From NCBI GenBank assembly GCA_963693365.1, contig CAVNZM010000011.1, positions 7,750,001 to 7,814,000 on the forward strand: 64,000 nucleotides of DNA, given 5' to 3'. This stretch comes from Amoebidium appalachense (lineage: Eukaryota; Ichthyosporea). The first letter of the stretch is position 1, and every line of letters begins with the position of its first letter. The position numbers and the translations under genes are program-made. Of the stretch, positions 60,238 to 64,000 are shown in pieces. The notes below the pieces were generated by a model. It was not told the DNA's origin. It saw nothing but the letters and a program-made list of their open reading frames with translations, and made no database searches.

Positions 60238-60275
<38 letters not shown>

Positions 60276-60704
60276 GGTGGAGGGGGGGGGGAAGGGGCTG
60301 GTAGGGGCTAAGGGGACTCTCTGGTGACGGGAGGACTGGGGTTGGAATATGGCTATGCGGGGCACAATGTACATTGGGGCAGGACATGGCAGCAGTGGAG
60401 GGGGGTGGTTGGTGGGTGTGGGTGTGTAGGTGTGTGTGCGGGTAGCTGGGGGTTAGGGGGAGGGTGGGGGGGAGGGTGGGTGGGTATAGAATGTGTTACA
60501 GATTACGAAGTACACAAGGCGCAAAGCACACACCAAGACTATGGGGAGGAGGGAGGGAGGGGGGCCAGGCAAGGATGTGTTGGTGGGTTTGGGGAGACAC
60601 AGGGCAAGCTAGTTGGGAGGGGATCCATTTGGCCTATGACCGACGTGCTTGGGGGGGTGCAGGACCGCAGAGAGAAGGGCAAGGCCGACCGCTACTGCAA
60701 ATAG
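54369..60704 (+). CDS. FRG1: FRG1 nuclear protein
   Basis: Nine exons: 54369-54427, 55584-55648, 56627-56712, 57731-57785, 58470-58645, 58973-59015, 59286-59430, 59853-60003, 60663-60704. The 822 bases close in frame, giving 273 residues (human 258). FRG1 is a nuclear, spliceosome-associated, fascin-like beta-trefoil protein. The start MASYEVAKSSKLTFKGEST matches the family opening. The Lys-rich KKKHKHKRKAEE is a nuclear localisation signal. The core has RWWPITSLEEFKGPVILQW, IGLKSGYDRYLGTNSSGKLT, and IGQLEMW. The C-terminus has KRFQSYMG, LKKARKEGKLSEALL and a last exon ending KGKADRYCK, identical to the family end. Exon 4 (57731-57785) is the least certain, chosen because it alone fits phase 0 to 1. 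An extra Lys/Gly-rich insert lies in exon 7 (SKKQKGDGQGD). Confidence 0.95.
54751..54892. repeat. (GA)n microsatellite, two blocks
   Basis: GA repeats at 54751-54832 and 54860-54892 separated by poly-G, in FRG1 intron 1. A GT block is at 54614-54665. Confidence 0.95.
55085..55125. repeat. Perfect inverted repeat around ATTC
   Basis: GTTGCCTTCGCCGAAGAAT and its complement flank a short centre, able to form a hairpin with an 18-bp stem in the FRG1 transcript. The arms also contain the internal palindrome TTCGCCGAA-like TTCGGCGAA. Confidence 0.75.
56341..56620. repeat. 22-bp minisatellite, about 12 copies
   Basis: Unit GGGTAACTGGGTGGATTCAA then GT, with substitutions, in FRG1 intron 2 and ending at the acceptor of exon 56627. 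Confidence 0.9.
57058..57340. repeat. 30-bp minisatellite, nine to ten copies
   Basis: Unit GATGTGTGTGTGTGCGCCGG then GGGCATGTGG, nearly perfect, in FRG1 intron 3. It makes false Cys/Val and Pro/His frames. Confidence 0.95.
58302..58370. repeat. (GT)n microsatellite
   Basis: GT dinucleotides in FRG1 intron 4. Confidence 0.95.
60491..60532 (+). repeat. Dispersed poly-G-led repeat, fragment
   Basis: GAATGTGTTACAGATTACG then AAGTACACAAGG resembles the first 40 bases of the family and follows G-rich DNA in the last FRG1 intron. Confidence 0.4.
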
Positions 60705-61918
60705 CCGGGGGGTGTCGGGGTGCACCTTGGCGTGGCCTGTCGGAGTCCAATTAGGGGGCTCAGGATGCGGCTGGTGTGATGGTTGGGGTCATGGCTGGCA
60801 GAATAGACGAGTGGGCCGGCTCTGGGGCCACGGTTCATCCACAAGAATGCGCATCAAAATAGGTTGCATGGTTGTCTATTGTGCAATGTTGGTGTTTGCT
60901 GTGATTGTGAGTGAGAAGGGCCGGGGAGGTGGGGCAGGGCCATTAAAAGCACATTAGGCGATATGGTTGACCAGACTTCCACGGTACTCCTGTGATACAC
61001 TCTGCTTTTGGTGTACCCCTTGTGCAGGGTTTCACCGTTTTCTTGTGATAGACTGCATAGGTGACACAATGCTTTACAGGAGGTCACCATGCATGTGATA
61101 TGTGATATTTCCCCTATCGTACATCTGTGATGTACTCATTTACAGGGTTTCACGTTTATGTGTGTGATATACTTCCAATTTGATATACTCCTTAATGGGT
61201 TTCGCGGTGCAGGTGTGATGTACTTTTTCAAGGGTATGCATCATTGGAACGAGTGTCATGTATTCATGTATGCGGGATTCTGCTTTTTTTTTTTCACGGG
61301 ATATTTGATGCCAGCTGGTTACAAACCAGCCTCAGCCTGCTGACTGGATCGGTGAAAGCCACGAATGCTTAAAGATTCCAACTAAATTGCGACCAGCAGC
61401 TCTTCTGCCCATGTACGGGCTGCGCTTCTAGGGTTGCCAATACTCAGAATATATTTATCTAGATACTCGGCACGTATTCTGCACGGCGTTTATAGTTCTT
61501 TTGCATCCTGGCAACTGTGTTCTCCTTTGCATTCTGTGCGATTATACTCCATCTACATGTTGCGCATGCGCCCATACTGTATATATGTACACCGGTCTCC
61601 TCTACTAAGTGGCCCCAAACATGCCTCCTCCCCCGTCACTATCAAACACATACCACTGGGTAGGTGACCGGTGAACCTCTTTCAACACACTATTAGTGGT
61701 GCGCCTGCTGATACATGTGCTATCATCTAGTGTCCGACACTATATGTGCTATCTATCATCTAGTGTCCGACACTATATGTGCTATCATCTAGTGTCACAC
61801 GGCATTATGATTGGCTGTACTGGTGTGCCTGCAGGATCCTCCTCCTAATTGATGCCACCAAGCCAAGTCTTATAGATCATATGATAGGGCCACATATGCC
61901 CACCACGGCCTCTACTGT
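60705..61918. other. 3' flanks of FRG1 and the zinc-finger gene
   Basis: Contains several diverged copies of GGGTTTCAC plus GTGTGATATACT (about 60970-61230) and two to three copies of GACACTATATGTGCTAT with CATCTAGTGTC (61735-61795). ATTAAA at 60942 may polyadenylate FRG1. No gene was found. Confidence 0.45.
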
Positions 61919-62962
61919 TCATCCTCGTCCTGTGCCTGTGCTTGCTTTACGCCCTTGCCCAAGATTGCCCTTTTGTGTGTAGTCCATCTTTCTGCAGCGC
62001 ATGCCATGACTGGCCCAATAGTGGTACTGTAGCGACCGCCAGTGCTCAAACTGCCTGGGGCACTGCTGCTCCTTGCACACGTACAGGCGGCTAAGCTCGG
62101 CCTTTGTTCTCCGCCTGCCCTTCATCTTCAGTCCCCTCACCAAATGGCTTGTGCTTGACTGACGCTCGGTTTGATGAGATGTCAGGGGCGGCAGTGGCGT
62201 CACGGTGTGCGGAGGCTCGGTTTTCGCGCGTTTCAGACCGTTTGGGGCTGGGCTGTGGGGCGGAGCAGATGCTCTTGATGGTGCCAGCTGGGGTGAGGGC
62301 ATGGGTGTGGGTGTGGGGAGTGTGGGTGTGTTGGTTGCCAATGGTGCGCTGGTGACGGCCAGCATGGGTGTATATGTAGGTAGTGCTGTGGGTGGTTGGG
62401 TGGTGTAGGCTTGGGTGTTGACTGTTGCCACCAAAGCCAGCAGGTCAACCTCAAGGTCTTCAAAGCAAAAGTGGGTGGCTAGGTCGGGCATGGACTGCGT
62501 GGCGCTAGTGGTTGGGCTGCACAGGGTGGTGGGCCCTGATTGGTGGCTGGGGGGTGGTGAGTCTAGGGGGCCAAGGATGGCCACCAGCTGCACGTCCAAT
62601 AGAAGGTCGCTGCTGCAGTATGATGACGTCACACCGTATGTGGACAATGGGGGCGATAGCAGCATGGCCTGCAGGGGATCGACACTGCCAGGCGATATGT
62701 GTTGGGGGGCAGGCGGGTAGGTGTAGGTGGGGTAGCTTGCAGATGGCGGTGTGGGGATGTACGGGTAGGTGGCTGGCTCCATCTTGAGGTGCAGGGGGAG
62801 ATGTGCCTGTGCGGGGTAGGCGGGTGTGGCGGGCATGATCTGGTAGGTTCCATGGGTGTGCACGGGCGCTGTGGCCATGGCCTGCATGGGCCCATGGGCC
62901 ATGGCGGTGGACATGTGAGGTGTGTGGGTCACCATGGAGGTGGTGACTGGCTGCTTGCACTG
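61919..62962 (-). CDS. Probable C2H2 zinc-finger transcription regulator, last exon
   Basis: An open frame of 348 codons runs from acceptor ccctgcag| at 62962 to TGA at 61919. The first two thirds are Pro/Thr/Ser/His/Ala-rich and resemble an activation region. A basic stretch KGRRRTKAELSRLY precedes a single finger, YVCKEQQCPRQFEHWRSLQY followed by HYWASH. That is Cys-x4-Cys-x12-His-x4-His, with the conserved Phe and Leu in place. One finger with a Lys/Arg arm is compatible with DNA binding, though it could be structural. Upstream exons are not resolved within the remaining 1 kb and may lie beyond the edge. The ATG at 62935 is in frame but follows the acceptor, so it need not be the start. 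Confidence 0.6.
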   Translation of the reverse strand, partial: QCKQPVTTSMVTHTPHMSTAMAHGPMQAMATAPVHTHGTYQIMPATPAYPAQAHLPLHLKMEPATYPYIPTPPSASYPTYTYPPAPQHISPGSVDPLQAMLLSPPLSTYGVTSSYCSSDLLLDVQLVAILGPLDSPPPSHQSGPTTLCSPTTSATQSMPDLATHFCFEDLEVDLLALVATVNTQAYTTQPPTALPTYTPMLAVTSAPLATNTPTLPTPTPMPSPQLAPSRASAPPHSPAPNGLKRAKTEPPHTVTPLPPLTSHQTERQSSTSHLVRGLKMKGRRRTKAELSRLYVCKEQQCPRQFEHWRSLQYHYWASHGMRCRKMDYTQKGNLGQGRKASTGTGRG

Positions 62963-64000
62963 CTGCAGGGAAAGAGACCACCGTTAGTCCGGGAGGGACC
63001 AATGCATACTTTCAATTCGAGCTCACTATGACCCCTCCTCCCCTCCCCCCTTCCCCCCCCCCCTCCCCCCCCCCCCCCCCTCTCCCCCCTGACTCGGCAT
63101 CCCGGGCCCCATGGCCAAAAACAACAAACATTATTATCCCTTAAAGTAATTGACAGCCTCTTGCATTTGAAAGAGGCCAGGATGCTGATGCATGTGTGTA
63201 GCTCAGAGACTTGACCTTGTGGAGTGGGGAAGGTAAAAATACTGCGGGCAAGATGGCCCGGAATATTGATAGTGCCAAAAATTAGATAACCTCAAATAAG
63301 TACTATACGAAGTTTTGGTCATGTAGCCTTATTAAAAAAAAAAGAAAAAAAAAAGTTAAAAAAGTATGAATCCATGCAGCATTTTTACGGGCTACTCCCT
63401 AATGCATAGTTGTAGCAGGGGCTTGTTCGCTACTGCGCATGCCATGTTTCTGTTTTTTCCCGTGTATCCGCGTCTTCAAATCCTAGCTAGAGGTAGCGAG
63501 TTATGACAATGTCGGGCACACCACTTTGTAATCTCTCGCCACCACCATCACGCACCATAGCCAGCTAGCTAGGGCTTTTGCCTGTATGCAAGTATCAGTG
63601 CCAAAAACAACGCTCTCCTGTGCTACGTCAACACACCCCATTCACAGGCACCATGCGGCACTGCTCGCTGGGTTCAGCCTGTGGTTTCATGGTCAGGTTG
63701 AGGGCCCTATACATGTGTGCATGTGTGCACTTATAATTCTGCTAGTACGCTGTACGTTCCACAAGAAGTATTGCACGTGCACCGATTATTTTCGTGCATG
63801 CATTGCAGAGTAGACACATATTCATGCACCGTACGTGGGGCCGGATTATTGCAAAGAAACAAATTAATACTGCCATGGTAACACTTACAACTAGGCTAGG
63901 CGCTTTCTCTTTTTAATGTTTTTAGCGCCACTCTAGTGATCATGCAACCATTTCAGTTGCCTGGTGCACTAGGTGCCGTGTTTAGTAGTAACACCATGCA
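62963..64000. other. Right-edge region, no gene recognised
   Basis: C-rich tract at 63037-63086, A-rich tract at 63334-63364, otherwise unique sequence. It probably holds an intron or upstream part of the zinc-finger gene. Confidence 0.4.

Overview
This is nuclear DNA of a eukaryote. It holds spliced genes with GT-AG introns, a nuclear-type tRNA-Leu, transposons, and very large amounts of simple repeat: (AC/GT)n and long poly-G/poly-C runs. The standard genetic code fits every gene. The gene set (RAD23, SRP9, FRG1, secernin, a COX7A-like subunit, a BMT5-type rRNA methyltransferase and a probable FANCF) is broadly eukaryotic. A FANCF relative plus animal-type E2F, CRE and CCAAT motifs would suit a unicellular opisthokont or animal relative, but that is an inference and I cannot name the organism. 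Most long open frames in the window are microsatellite artefacts (His-Thr, Cys-Val, poly-Pro or poly-Gly). The real genes are chains of short exons, which I assembled from splice sites and intron phase.

Layout. 1-1063 (-): piggyBac transposase running off the left edge. 1890-8841 (+): unrecognised five-exon gene, 5' end missing, with a non-autonomous LTR retrotransposon (2896-6443) in one intron. 10216-12612 (+): COX7A-like subunit. 13662-21268 (-): complete eight-exon BMT5-like rRNA methyltransferase. 22237-23313 (+): small two-exon gene. 23314-29977: accessory stretch with repeats, a frameshifted transposase-like fragment, a stop-interrupted reading frame and orphan exons. 29978-31656 (-): SRP9. 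31943-32026 (-): tRNA-Leu(TAA). 32680-40992 (-): complete 12-exon RAD23. 41523-45197 (+): probable FANCF. 47320-53825 (-): secernin-family protein with a piggyBac-type MITE in an intron. 54369-60704 (+): complete nine-exon FRG1. 61919-62962 (-): last exon of a probable C2H2 zinc-finger regulator.

Organisation. Three gene pairs are head to head over short spacers: BMT5/small gene (0.97 kb), RAD23/FANCF-like (0.53 kb) and secernin/FRG1 (0.54 kb). The spacers carry E2F-like, CRE and CCAAT motifs. RAD23 (nucleotide excision repair and proteasome shuttle) and the FANCF-like gene (crosslink repair) share a spacer with a textbook E2F site, which fits coordinated S-phase expression. Introns hold nearly all the repeats: minisatellites of 22, 30, 36, 29 and about 55 bp, (AGGC)n, (ACGC)n, and long (GT)n that often begin at the 5' splice site itself. 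A dispersed repeat of about 175 bp that ends in poly-C recurs at six or seven places.
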